This document shows positions 1 to 10,917 of a DNA stretch of 64,000 nt, one piece after another. Source of the DNA: Massariosphaeria phaeospora (taxonomy: Eukaryota; Ascomycota; Dothideomycetes; Pleosporales); the NCBI GenBank assembly GCA_011032825.1, contig JAADJZ010000022.1, forward strand, positions 558,001 through 622,000, written 5' to 3'. The notes below the pieces were generated by a model that saw nothing but the letters and a program-made list of their open reading frames with translations, was not told the origin of the DNA and made no database searches. The stretch's first letter is position 1, and every line of letters starts with the position of its first letter. The position numbers were made by a program, and so were the translations under genes.

Positions 1-104
1 TTCATTATTAGACAATAACATGATAGCCTTGTGTTGTTTTGTGGGTACTAGAGGTAGCTTACTTTATTTTTACACTAACGCGTTTACACCCACATTTTAT
101 CTAG

Positions 105-2072
105 CTACGCATCGCGCGCCTGTCTCTGCAGCGCAGTGCTCTCACCAAATAGCGCTACAGGTGCGGATGAGCTAACTCCGCCGTTACTCAGCGCTACACT
201 ACTTTCTCTTGACTGCCTCTGCTCTCTCGCCTCATCTTTTTCTCGCTGCCTCATTGTACGCTGCCGTAGTTGCTCGTTGCCTAATCGTATCCGCTCTCTA
301 TCCTCCGCCGTGAGGCCATTGTATTGATAGCGCCATCGGGAGGCGGCGTCTCGTAGCAAGGAGAGGTAGGCTAGCTTTTTGCGAAAGTAGTTCGTCCAAA
401 TCTCGTACGTTAGGCCTGTTTCTGCGCTGTTATCCATTATCTGATTAACGTTGTACATGCCACTGGTAAACACCTCTTTTCTGACTCATCGAACCAATCC
501 ATAGGCGCTAGGATCGCTCTGCTCTTACCACTCAAAGAAGTGCTCTGTGTGTATCTTGGTCTCAAATAAGGCCTCGTAGGCAATCGGTGGCCAGCTACCC
601 GCTAGTATACGCTCTCGAACCGGTACGTTTAGATTAACTAGGTTCGGCGCCGGAAAAACCTGCGGCGCCGGCGGAGGCGCCATGAGAAACTGGCTAGCAG
701 ATTTGGCTGCTAAATCTCGTAGCTGTGCCTCCAAAACTTTTCGCTGCAGAGCCTCGAGCGTCTCTCTCTCGCCACCTCTCTCGCCACCACCGGTATCACT
801 GCCTACAAAGTTGCCGGCTCTCGTCGATCGAAAGCTACGTTTTCGCCTGTTTTCTGTAGCCCGATCGTCTTTATACTTGAGCAGCGCCAACCTTACGATA
901 TCAGACGGCGCCTGCGTCGTAGATTGACCGTCTTGGCACTCTCTCGCCCACATCGCGATGATATGGCCATTGGCTAGGTAATGGTTCTCAAAACGCTCAA
1001 CGTCGCTTTGTGGCACCCAGCAAACGTAACCTCTGTTATAGCAGCTAGCGTCTTGATACTGCCAGCGATCTCTGATGCCTACAATAGGACCATCTCCAGC
1101 AACTTCTGCCTGTATCGCCTGATCAAGGCCGTCCTCTTGGATCTGGGTGGCGATTTGCGGGCGGATCCGGACTGCTGCACCTGCGCGAGGTTGAGCTCGC
1201 TAAGAGGCACCTCCAGGTGGTGTATCCTCCGCCAGGATCAGGTCAAAATCGATGTGAGTTTTGTAGCCAGTATCCTTTATAATCTGCTCAGCTAACAACT
1301 TTACGCGCTCAAAGGTTATTTGATCATCTCTCCGGACTACTTTTACAGCCCTATTTTTCTTGTTTTGCCTTGCTAGGTATACAGTGGCGCATATGCTTTA
1401 GATGCTCACTCGGCGAGGTGCGAGATCCTCAACCACTCGATTCGCCCACTGCCACAATCTTGTACGGTCCACGATTATGAGAGGCTAGTTGAGCTCGCTA
1501 TCGTTGGCTTTAGGTATACTGTTTTTGTCCGGATCCCTAAACGAAGCTCTCCATCGTACATCTACAGTGACACCTTCAGAAACTTCCTCTCGGGACGGCG
1601 ATCGTTGGCGCGACTAGGCGCCCAAACGATACACCTGCGACTCAAACGCCTGAGTCAATCCTGCCTAAGATAGCGGTATCTAAGAGGCAGTATCTCCGGC
1701 GCCTGCAATCTCTGCAACCTTATTTTCAATCTCCTCCTCTGTATCCTCTCCCTCATTGTTATCCGCTAATTCAAACTCAGGCGCTGGATCGCTCGGCGGC
1801 TCGCTCGGCGGCTAATCGTCATCGTATTCAGGTATAAACAGAAATTTGGCGGCCGCTGATGGCTGGATTTGAGTGTTGCTAGAAATCTCGCCCAACGGTT
1901 TGCGTGGCGCTAGCGCCGGCGGCTCGATCAGATCCTGTACAAGTTGCTTGCCCTGCCTCTTGTTAACCTTTAGTCTCTTTGTATTTAGTGGATTTATGCC
2001 TTGTTCAAACGGCGTGGGCGTTTTGCGCGGGCGTTTGCTAACAAAAGCAGACATTGATATTATATGACGCAC
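105..2072 (-). pseudogene. RIP-damaged repeat ORF, one frame with about ten stops
   Basis: Three apparently separate open stretches (1812-2072, 525-1016, 105-473) lie in the same minus-strand frame, and the sequence between them also reads as protein in that frame. Examples are an acidic Glu/Asp-rich stretch near 1700-1790 and a Lys/Arg-rich stretch near 1330-1390. Together they form one frame of about 650 codons interrupted by stops that are mostly TAG or TAA, such as those after 1812, near 1693, 1678, 1615, 1489, 1396 and 1200. That pattern is what C-to-T change of CAG/CAA gives. The C-terminal part has an Arg/Gln/Glu-rich coiled-coil-like tail. I do not recognise the family. A repeat-borne gene such as a transposon accessory ORF is the best guess, because single-copy genes are normally spared RIP. 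The upstream start and element ends are not visible. Confidence 0.5.
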
Positions 2073-3688
2073 GATCGGGCGGAGAAAACGCAGCGCTCGA
2101 ATTGGCTGCCAAGCCGCCTGTTACTCAACATCAAATCTGAGCCTCACGTTTGAGCTGAAAACAACGACGATAGGATCCAAATATGGTATATATGGCGCTG
2201 GCATAGGCAAAACATATTTTACAGTACTAATTTGGGTGTGGCTAGATGCCTTGCCAACGGCCCGATAATTCGCCGAGCCTCTATACCCTTTTTGGGGTGT
2301 ACGAGGTGTTTCGCACTGCACCAATACCTACCGTACGTCATAGCTCACCAATCTAGCGTTACAGAAGAACTTCTCCGTTCCGCATTTAAACTCCTAAATC
2401 TAACACCAGTGACCAGATATATGTCACACCGTTCCTTGTGCCTGTGAAGCGGATATTGTTCTATTGGGGGTGAACTGCATGTTCTTCCATCGATATAGAG
2501 GCCGGGGTCTTGGTACGTACGCAACGTGATATAAAGTGTTAGCAATATAACCTCTCTGTTTCAGATACTACACGTTGACAGTTAAAAGGCATAGACTATT
2601 GTGGAGAGCACGCTGGGAAGCAATGGTTCAGGTGCTGGGTGAATGGGCGGTGTTAGGAAGCACCCTGACTCCTCGATGTATGTACCACCAATTTTTATCA
2701 CGATAAGCTCTAGCCAGTCATACGTTCGAAGATATCTCATACGCATTCGAAAATGTTGCGAGGTCTTCAGAATACCAAACGGGCGGCATGAAGATTGACG
2801 TCACTGGCCGTCGGCTCCCCCCGAACTCGTATTCAGGTGCCGGGCCGCAACGCTCGCCGAGAGATGGCGGCCATGGCCCGAAACTTGGTAGATAGAGTAC
2901 ATGTAAGATTCCGCTATCTCGTCAAGCTCTTTCATTCCATCCATATTTCACGCTTGAATGGGCTGTCCAATCCGCAGTCAGGATCTTCTTGTTCGGACGA
3001 CTACACGGCAGACAACAGCCCAGAACGGTTCATTACGGAGCATGGGATGCTATTGGCCCAGAGCACACTCGGGGCTTCGTCAAATCAGGGCGTGCCACGC
3101 AGATGTTCTGGATGGATTGTTGGTGAACCGGATGGAACCTTACACGCCTTGTGAAAAGGCGGCTTATAAACACTCTAAATCGCATCACTGTATTCTTGTA
3201 GATGAATACATGGATATGGCCGTAGGGTGGGCGTCTATGGCTAGTGTCCGGTTGGCATAGAACCCCCCTGTCCCGGACTTATTTGCGGCCAGGTGACTCC
3301 GTTGAGCTAGCTCATCAGTCAACGCGCGAGTACCTGAGTCGTTTGAGCTGGACTGCTTACCACGAAGCAACAATCAATATTAGGACAAGATTTATGTGCT
3401 TCAGTCACTGAAGGAGCTTGCCGCCGCGCGTCTTACGCCGAGCCACTGGTGCCCAACAGCCATTTTTCCTCGTCATAGTCCAGAAATCACCCCGCCGTAA
3501 GTGGCGATTGGGGTACATATTAAGGTCTCGAGTCCCCGCGCTCCTGATCTCATCTCTTTTGTTTCAAGTACGCCTCGGCCGTGTGCTTCACCGCCAGCAT
3601 CTGTCCCAAACTAGCTTACGTCGCCGAAATACCCCGCCGGCCGGTGCACATCGAAACGCTCTTCATCAGCACATCTAGTCACGTCGGC
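2073..3688. other. Intergenic, no supported gene
   Basis: Only short overlapping open frames are present on both strands, with no recognisable motif, no convincing splice-linked exons and no repeat ends. Nothing is annotated here. Confidence 0.5.
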
Positions 3689-4663
3689 ATGGCTGTGACC
3701 CTCAAAAGGTCCCGTCCGCCCGACCTTCGGTCGACGAATACATACACACCTATGGGAATCCTCACGATGCATTCCACACAAACGTCGAGAGACTCAGACT
3801 CAGAACACAATGGATACAAGGGCTTCCAGTCTGTTCATTACAAGCACCGCGAAGTTGTGCCTCCTGCTTGGAACGATCTCGGACACAAGATGAAGCTATT
3901 TTCCATTGGTTTTCCAAAGAAAGCGTGGCCTTACGGAACTGCATTTTCCATCACTTATGGAATTCGTGAGCTCGTCGGTCGTTCAATGACCACACGTCCT
4001 TCTGCCTTTGATCCACATGCTTTGGACATCTTGAAACGCAGCGCCTTTGTGTCTCGCGACACTCTGCACACTGCGCATACTGTACTCACGACATCTCCTA
4101 GAGGTCTTCCGGCATATGGTATTGACGACAGACCTGCCCAGTTACCGACAGGTGCAATGGACGACTGCTCGCCGAGCCCTCCCTACTCCGGGTTACTATA
4201 CCCCACCAACATTGCCCACTTCGGACGTTGGAACCCTCGCAAACACGCCTCAGAACACCCCATGAGCGCTGTTTTCGCGAACCATTGCATGCTGAAAGAC
4301 GTTGTCAGGACCACCTTGACGCCAACCCTCGACTCGATCCCGAATCTGAACAGCTGTCCCACGGCTCCTGCAGTCGCCACAACTGACATTACTCCGGGTC
4401 GAGTTAACACCACAATCATTCAGACTGAGCTCCACGATGACGAAGGTTCTTGCGAGCATCTACCTCCAAGCTCCTCTTCGCAATTAATGAGCTCACCTCA
4501 ACCCGAAACCAACAATTCTCGCCTTTACCACACGATCTACGAAACAAAAGAGGCAACGGATCACCTGTCGTCTCTTCGCTCGCAGAAGGCCTCTGGAAAC
4601 AAAGCGAGAAGACAAGCTTTGAAGAAGAAACCCCCCCACCACCACCACCTGGTTCACCGTTGA
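3689..4663 (+). CDS. Hypothetical protein, unrecognised
   Basis: A 324-codon open frame starts at ATG 3689; the same frame is open upstream to 3581 but without an ATG. The protein is rich in Ser, Thr, Pro and His, has no obvious signal peptide or membrane segment, and ends in a basic tail with a His run (KKKPPHHHHLVHR). Near its 3' end a second frame (4450-4713) is also open and reads as a proline run followed by alternating Pro/Ser. The true C-terminus may therefore lie in that frame through an unseen intron or a frameshift. No family is recognised and no neighbour suggests a role. The length of the open frame in this composition is the main support for it being coding. Confidence 0.4.
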   Translation: MAVTLKRSRPPDLRSTNTYTPMGILTMHSTQTSRDSDSEHNGYKGFQSVHYKHREVVPPAWNDLGHKMKLFSIGFPKKAWPYGTAFSITYGIRELVGRSMTTRPSAFDPHALDILKRSAFVSRDTLHTAHTVLTTSPRGLPAYGIDDRPAQLPTGAMDDCSPSPPYSGLLYPTNIAHFGRWNPRKHASEHPMSAVFANHCMLKDVVRTTLTPTLDSIPNLNSCPTAPAVATTDITPGRVNTTIIQTELHDDEGSCEHLPPSSSSQLMSSPQPETNNSRLYHTIYETKEATDHLSSLRSQKASGNKARRQALKKKPPHHHHLVHR

Positions 4664-4713
4664 CTCCGTTACCCTCACCAGAGCCACAAGTGAGTAACGG
4701 CAGGTTAAACTGA

Positions 4714-6239
4714 TCGCTGTCGCCTAGCCTGATCATATGGAGGCAGCTTGGACCATGGCTATGGCAACGCAGTGAGCATGTTGCGTCACCGTACAGCAAG
4801 CAGACATCTCAGACGGACGATGTTCACCGTATCTACCACGGCGGGAACCATTCGTCTATTTGGGAGAGATTCAGATGGCCACGTCAATCTCAGTCGCTTT
4901 GCTAAGGCGGCGCGTTGCGCACACACTTCCTCCGGCTCACTGATTTGCTGGCTGACTTCTTGGTTGGGTTAGTGATCCATATCTTCACGGTGGATGACTT
5001 TCCCTCCAACCAAGACGAAGCTGGTAGAACAGCTACTCAGTCAGCACACCATTGACCAGCCATTCTTTTCGTCACGCGTTAGCTCACTTCAGTCATTCTT
5101 TTAGCTGCTGTCGTTCATCTGGATCATTGGGTTACACGCCCAGTACTGCCACTTGATCTACATAAAATCTTGCTTGTAGTCGTTCCTTCAATATACTTCC
5201 ACAAGCAATTACTGAGTCTTACTTTCTTCGTGGTGCTATTGAGTTGATGTTCCCCCGACCTCAACGCTGCTGCGTAGGTGGCGGTCATTGCAATATGCTC
5301 TTTGTCTAATCTTGACCGCTTCTAGCCCGTCTCCTGTCCAACTCCCACGGCTTACCTTTCTGAGTCATGCAGGATGCGGGTATCTGCATGGGACCCCTGA
5401 TGTGCCCCGAAATCATAATGCGCGTCATCCACGTACACCGCAAATGATGCCACCTGCAAAACAAGGTACAGCATGTGCGTCGTGCTGATTGGGTACCGGC
5501 ATCTACTCGTTGAATTGGGTGATGACCATCTTCGATCTGGAAACGGATCAGTCATATGGGAGGATCTTAGTCACACGGTTAGTTTTGTGTGTGACTATCA
5601 GCAGTAAATAATTGTCGTCTTGCATTCAATATATGGATGAAAGCCCTCAGGCGTCGCAAGCAGGGCAGTTCAACCGTCAGCAACACGTCAGCTCAGCCTT
5701 CCGTATGCACCGCGAGAATGCTAAGAAATTGGAAACCAATCGGGTATCCTTAGGCTCACTCCCAAAACTCCCATGAATAGAACGTACAAAGAGAGAACAC
5801 ATAGATCCAGATAGACAAGGATGGCCAAAGTACATGCGGTAAAGGAAGAACACCCAAAACTCTCCCATGAGAGGAGCCCTTTGCACTACGCAAAGCGATG
5901 CGTGCGAAATCTATTCTCCAGTACGAAATTATGGCCACGGAAGTGCTCCGAATGCAACGAGGTTCGCAGCGCCGCATGGGATGAGAAACCGTAACATTTG
6001 CCACGCCAAAACACACTCGGGAGCCGAAAAGCACGCTGCCTATGCATACGATATCGAGGTTGAGGAGATTCGTGATCGTAAACGTCGTTCAATGGGGTTC
6101 CGGAAACCCGTATACGCCTTCCAACTTTTATCATACAATCATAACATTTCGTGAGAAGCTTCATGTAGCGTGGAAGTAGGTAACGTGCGTGATTTAAAGA
6201 CGGTATAACGCGGATGGCCATCCGGGTATCGGTTCGTCT
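4714..6239. other. Intergenic, no supported gene
   Basis: Scattered frames below 115 codons overlap on both strands without motifs. I looked for a STAND-type gene downstream of the DUF6590 gene at 6240 (as seen at the other DUF6590 loci) and found no NB-ARC or TPR-like stretch here. Confidence 0.5.
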
Positions 6240-7397
6240 TCATGTTCCTTTGTCGTCTGGTATATGCTTCCCTATGCCGTTTTTGTAGAGACTTTCCAGA
6301 TGAGGGATGTACTCTGTGTCGACGCGGCCAATTTTACGGTTCTTCAAGCTAGGATCGACGGCGACCGCTGTGCCGAAGTCCATTCGACATAGAGGGTCCA
6401 GGTTATAGCCGTCCTCCTCGATGATGATTCTGAGCGCTTGGTTTTTCATCAGCGCCTCCTCGTTAGGCAGGTATGCCACATTTCTGTCATGGGCGAACAC
6501 TGTTGTATGTTGTTCTTGAAAAACACCGGGCTTCAGGCAACCTTGTCTACCATACGTGTGGATAGGGAGACAGTACATATAGCCATTCGATAGGCTTGGT
6601 CGAACGACCACGTAACGCCTTATCCTGATGACCTCGTCCAAGCAGCGTTCACGAAGCATGAAAACGCGTCCTTTTTTGAAGTATCTGTGTGGTTTTTGAA
6701 TCGTATCGTACACTATCCTCAGTTAACATGGGTGTTAAATAATGCAAAGGAGAAACGAACATTTGGACGTTTGTTTGCGATCGAGTGGGTTGTCATCGTC
6801 ACTAAGTGAATCTTCAGAATAATGTTTAATAGTTGGTACTGAGTCTTGAGCTATGAAGTCTTAGTATGCACTTGACATAGACCGGGAGAATACACTTACG
6901 TTCTCTTGCTTGTGACGAGAGTGTGGAAAGAGGTTGCGGTGAAGAAGAGGCAATAGGGAAACCAGGGGCAGGCTGTTTGGAAGAATCTGCGATGACTGGC
7001 TGTGTATTCATAAGAGTTTGCCAACGTCGAACTTTCGTTTCCCACGCCGTTCATGGGAAGGTCTACGTCTCTCGATTGTGGTATTGTACCATAGCTTTTC
7101 GGGTATGTGTTTGATTCTGGTTCCAACTCTGGACACGGTGTTGGTTTCGTCGGCTTGTGTGTGTACAAATTATTATGGCCCGGACTTGGTGAAACTGTAG
7201 TATCAGTCCCGAAGTTTGCGATCTGATTTCCGTATGGTAGGTTGGGTAATGTAGGGTGAGTTCTAGGTAGGCCATCGGATGTGCTCCCACCTGTAGGACT
7301 TTCGCCGTAGGGTGTATTATAATGGTTGAGGGGATATGGGACTAGCGGAGTCTGGCCCGTCGGCTGAGCATCATGTTGCGGAGGTTGAACCCGACTC
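6240..7397 (-). CDS. DUF6590 protein, copy 1 (next to HET gene)
   Basis: The last exon (6240-6717) encodes a complete DUF6590 domain of about 150 residues. It has the opening KPHRYFKKGR, then an IRRYVVVR strand, the CLPIHTYGRQG core, LDPLCRMDFG and a KNRKIGRV-like end, matching the copies at 16.6, 33.5 and 34.4 kb. Upstream, a Pro/Ser/Asn-rich disordered N-terminal part is readable from an intron acceptor at 7398 down to about 6900. Probable introns are 6845-6899 (GTAAGT donor) and 6718-6768 (weak GTCC donor). Around 7010 the coding signal moves from one frame to another, so a frameshift or missed intron lies there, and the first exon is not identified. The gene lies 1 kb downstream of the HET gene on the same strand. 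DUF6590 has no known biochemical role. The domain is sure; the exon map is not. Confidence 0.6.
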
Positions 7398-8388
7398 CTA
7401 AGACCAGTCAGTCAAATCTGGCCCATATGTTACTGACTGCGCGACTCCAACCCACCTGCCCCATACTAACTGAAGCTCTCCATCTGAGAACTGTTAGCCT
7501 GACTCAAACTCCGAGGACGCTTTGCGCCGTACCGGAACCTTGCTGGTATAGATAGTAGTCTTTGTGTTCAGGGCTCCATTTCCACGGCGATGTCGAGACG
7601 GTCGCGCTCGAACTCATCGTTCACGGATCTGCGCTCTGGGGTAGATTGGATGTAGATGCGGCGCTCCAACAAGAAAGTAGACATGACCATAGATAGCCCG
7701 ATTCTCGTGGGAGGAGAAACTGGGTCGCAGACGACGTCACGTGGACGTGTTCTGGCGGAAGGCTACGTGGGGCAGGCTGGCGGCAGGTTCAAGCCCCTCC
7801 CCCTCAGGCGTGCATGTATTTATTGTATGCCGAGCTGCCCAACCAGCTGAGCCTCATCACCCTGCTGCCTGACACAACGCAACCGCGTCTCTCCCATCTC
7901 ACTCAACGAATGATATGCCCAGATCAAGGGAAACATAGCCACACATGTGTAAATTCGTATTATGAGCTTCCAAATATTGCGCACTCGGTGGTTTCCGGTG
8001 TGAGTGCATTTGCGCCCCCATAGAAGGAGGGGTAGCTACGTTTGCGCCTGGTGGCGAGCGAGTGGGACCCTGGTGAACAGTCCGAAGGCTAGCATCTCTC
8101 ATGTTAAGGGTTCGACGTTGCGAGCCGCAAATGTGCACCAGCCTTTGGAAGGTACCATTGGTCCTTCACAAGTCTCAGGTGCAGCACAGAACACTGATAA
8201 TCCCACGCGTTGGATATCTTTGGACGACTGATGTTGAGGTGGTACAATCTGTATCTCCTATCATGTCGCAGCCGAAAGAACACAGAGAACCGACTAGCGA
8301 ACCCGATCGCTTCTTACCTTTTGGGACGTAGGGTTTTAACACTTGTGTAGATTGAAGGAGAAAACTTGGCAGAGGGAAACCGGTGTGC
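7398..8388. other. Intergenic / possible first exon of the DUF6590 gene
   Basis: Minus-strand frames at 7899-8138 are Ser/Pro/Gln/His-rich, like the disordered N-termini of DUF6590 proteins. They could be a 5' exon of the 6240-7397 gene, but I cannot link them by splice sites. Otherwise nothing is recognisable. Confidence 0.3.
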
Positions 8389-10545
8389 TCACTGTAATGA
8401 TATCTTCCGCAACTGAAAACCTGCGACAGCCTTGGACGTATGTGCGATTCCGATTCTCCTGTACACACCCCCGTGTTCCTCAAGGACCAGATATTCAAGT
8501 GCGCCATGAGGAACGAGCTTTCTCATATCCAACAAATTCCAGGCCACCCAACGAAGTGACAAGGCCTCCGTTCCTTTCCCTTGCATCTCCCTGCGAAAGA
8601 AGTCTTTGGGAATCGAAGTATCACAGTCGAGCTCTAGAGCGGCTATGACCGAATCATCTCCGGTTCCCAGTCGAATGCTTCTCTCAGTCGAGCCGTCCTG
8701 GTATATCCATTCTACCGGAGCCATGAAGCCTTCAATTAGCAACGTACTGTTCATGAAAGGTATCATCTTTCCTTCGGGATTTTGCTTCGTCAACTGTTCG
8801 AATGGGATCCAGCACCCTGCGTCGTCCACCCATATGCTCGCCAGGCGACTGTCTTGTTGCAACCCATTCCCAGCATGTGATAACTCAGGGTACCGGAAGT
8901 CAACCTGTGTATCCTTTACACCTATCCAGCTCCAGCTAGGATGCCCGTCTCTTCTGTTTGCATCCTCTGAATCCAACGTCCACCACAGGAATCCTAACAG
9001 TAGTCCTAGGACGGGGTGCTTATCCAATATTGGGACTGCATAATAACTCCGAATAGTCGCGCGATTTAAAATGCCAGCGAAGCCATAAAGCGCGTCGGAG
9101 TCTTTCGTGAAAGCACGAGATGAAAACATCGTCGCATGATGTCGGATGGTCTCTTGGTCAGGATACACTTGTGGTTGGCCGAGATATCGGGCTGTATCAT
9201 CGACCCATGGATTACGTCGGAAAATAGTTTGAAGGTTAAGGTTCCGGATAGCTTCTTCCTTCATTTGCGGTAAATTGGGAAGCGTCTCGCTGCGACACAT
9301 TGTTTGACAGACAAAGTAGACTTGAGACGTGAAAAACATCAAGCATCTTCGGGACAACAGTGCCTCCTGGTAGGTCCAGCCCCTGGTGCTCCACTTAGAT
9401 TCACTAAGGTAGAGTTCAATATCTGGTAAACTCGAGACAAGTTGAAGGTTCCCGATCGTTGCAGCCGGCTGTGGAGGGCGTTTAGCTTGGGTATCCGCCC
9501 GCGTTCCGATACCCGGCAAACCGTACTGATCATTCTGTCCGGCAGCAGCAACAATGGTCAAGTCCGCATTCTCGTATATAAGGTCCATCTGCTGAAGTTG
9601 AGCTTTTTGTTCTTCTTTGTTGGTCTGGTTGATACAATATCTGTCGATCCATAGAAAACGGTACCCAAGTTTCTGGGTCGCGCGAATAGCGTCTTCAATA
9701 ACCCTCGGATAGTCCCCTGAAGTCGCTTTCGTCTCCGGTTGTGGGCCCCATACATAACTTAGCGCAAGATAAGGCTGGTTTGCATCATGTGCGACTAGTG
9801 TTTGATTATGGCAATCAAAGACTGTTAAGCGAACAATTTTCCGAGAGCCCGCTCTCACACGGCAGTTAGCATGAGTTCGGTCACACAGGGACATCCACCT
9901 TTGGGCCTGCGTGAAATCGAACGCGTCTGCCTTGACTTTCTCTACGGCGTAAGGAGAAGTACTCATATCAGCCGGCATGATAAGACCGTCGTGTCGATAC
10001 AACTTGAAGTCGCCACTCATCTCTCTCCCTTGCCCATATGTAGCATCGAGCTCGACACAAATCCCTGTCACAGCATTCTTGTTGTCATAGCCGATCGCTC
10101 TATGTCGCTCATCTGCATTGAGGCTATTCACAAGCCATAGAGAAAACCCAGAAACTGATCTTGCAGGTATAAAAGTTCCCTCAATAACAAGCAGAGCTAG
10201 CTTGCATAGCGGGCATTTAGTGTTGCTTGTAAAGAACGCTTCGACTTGGGAGCGTGAGTACCGCGCTAAAAGTTCTGCTTTGCTGAGCGGCGCCGATGGG
10301 GACAGCTTTGATTCCAGCAATGGAACTATGGCTCGACATTGAGAGCAAAGAGAGTTCTGTAGGTCCCTCGAAGTACGGCATACCTTGAGCGACCCAGGAC
10401 GGGGGAGATTATCCCTGGTTGAAAGATTAGCTATCAAATTCCTAATAATCGTCGTGAAACTCACTTTGCCCAGATACAATCGTGTTCTCCTCGGACCGTC
10501 CTTTGGATCATGAAATAATCCTGATGTTTTTCGTCCCATATCCAT
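8389..10545 (-). CDS. HET-domain (heterokaryon incompatibility) protein
   Basis: This is an uninterrupted 718-codon gene without introns, starting at ATG 10545. The HET domain runs from about residue 259 to 400. Its first block is YLALSYVWG (259-267), the second LGYRFLWIDRYCINQ (293-307), followed by IYENADLTIVAAAG and the closing block RGWTYQEALLSRR (388-400). Before it lie two CxxC pairs, LCSQC near residue 66 and CPLC near 111, a common lead-in of such proteins. The C-terminal 300 residues are variable, as is usual for the family, with SWSWIG in the middle. HET domains trigger cell death when incompatible fungal cells fuse. That is known for studied members and inferred here. A pogo-like element ends about 215 bp upstream of the start, inside the likely promoter. 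Confidence 0.92.
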   Translation of the reverse strand: MDMGRKTSGLFHDPKDGPRRTRLYLGKVSFTTIIRNLIANLSTRDNLPRPGSLKVCRTSRDLQNSLCSQCRAIVPLLESKLSPSAPLSKAELLARYSRSQVEAFFTSNTKCPLCKLALLVIEGTFIPARSVSGFSLWLVNSLNADERHRAIGYDNKNAVTGICVELDATYGQGREMSGDFKLYRHDGLIMPADMSTSPYAVEKVKADAFDFTQAQRWMSLCDRTHANCRVRAGSRKIVRLTVFDCHNQTLVAHDANQPYLALSYVWGPQPETKATSGDYPRVIEDAIRATQKLGYRFLWIDRYCINQTNKEEQKAQLQQMDLIYENADLTIVAAAGQNDQYGLPGIGTRADTQAKRPPQPAATIGNLQLVSSLPDIELYLSESKWSTRGWTYQEALLSRRCLMFFTSQVYFVCQTMCRSETLPNLPQMKEEAIRNLNLQTIFRRNPWVDDTARYLGQPQVYPDQETIRHHATMFSSRAFTKDSDALYGFAGILNRATIRSYYAVPILDKHPVLGLLLGFLWWTLDSEDANRRDGHPSWSWIGVKDTQVDFRYPELSHAGNGLQQDSRLASIWVDDAGCWIPFEQLTKQNPEGKMIPFMNSTLLIEGFMAPVEWIYQDGSTERSIRLGTGDDSVIAALELDCDTSIPKDFFRREMQGKGTEALSLRWVAWNLLDMRKLVPHGALEYLVLEEHGGVYRRIGIAHTSKAVAGFQLRKISLQ

Positions 10546-10759
10546 CGTTGTGTATCGCTCATCCTATAGTTGATCAAGACAGTGCTGAATAGTGAACCCA
10601 AGGTGGAAAGCTGTTGGGGCTTCCATAGAACTGCGCTCCTTTTGAATACAGCCCATAGTTCTCGCCTCGCCGCATGTGCCGCAGTGGGCGCGTCCTCAAA
10701 CCGAAGCTGCATATGGATCTGCCTGGCCGGCGCCTCGCGTGGGGGCCGGCGATTAGATA

Positions 10760-10815
10760 CCGTGTCCGTGCGCGTGATGCGCCGGTTCGCGTGATGCGCC
10801 ACCCTCATCAAAAAC
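10760..10815 (+). repeat. Left terminal inverted repeat of the pogo-like element
   Basis: It matches the reverse complement of 12811-12866 at all positions but one, and it is flanked on the outside by TA at 10758-10759. Confidence 0.85.
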
Positions 10816-10917
10816 AGCTCAAGCATGAATGAAGCTATACGGTAGAGCCACCTACAATCAATATTATCACGAGATATTTAGGTGGAGTATTATATTGATA
10901 CTTGCGATCAATTTGTA

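Noticed and set aside
10461..10826. A 121-codon minus-strand gene upstream of HET
   Set aside because: It starts inside the transposon inverted repeat and runs through the HET promoter; no protein similarity is seen.
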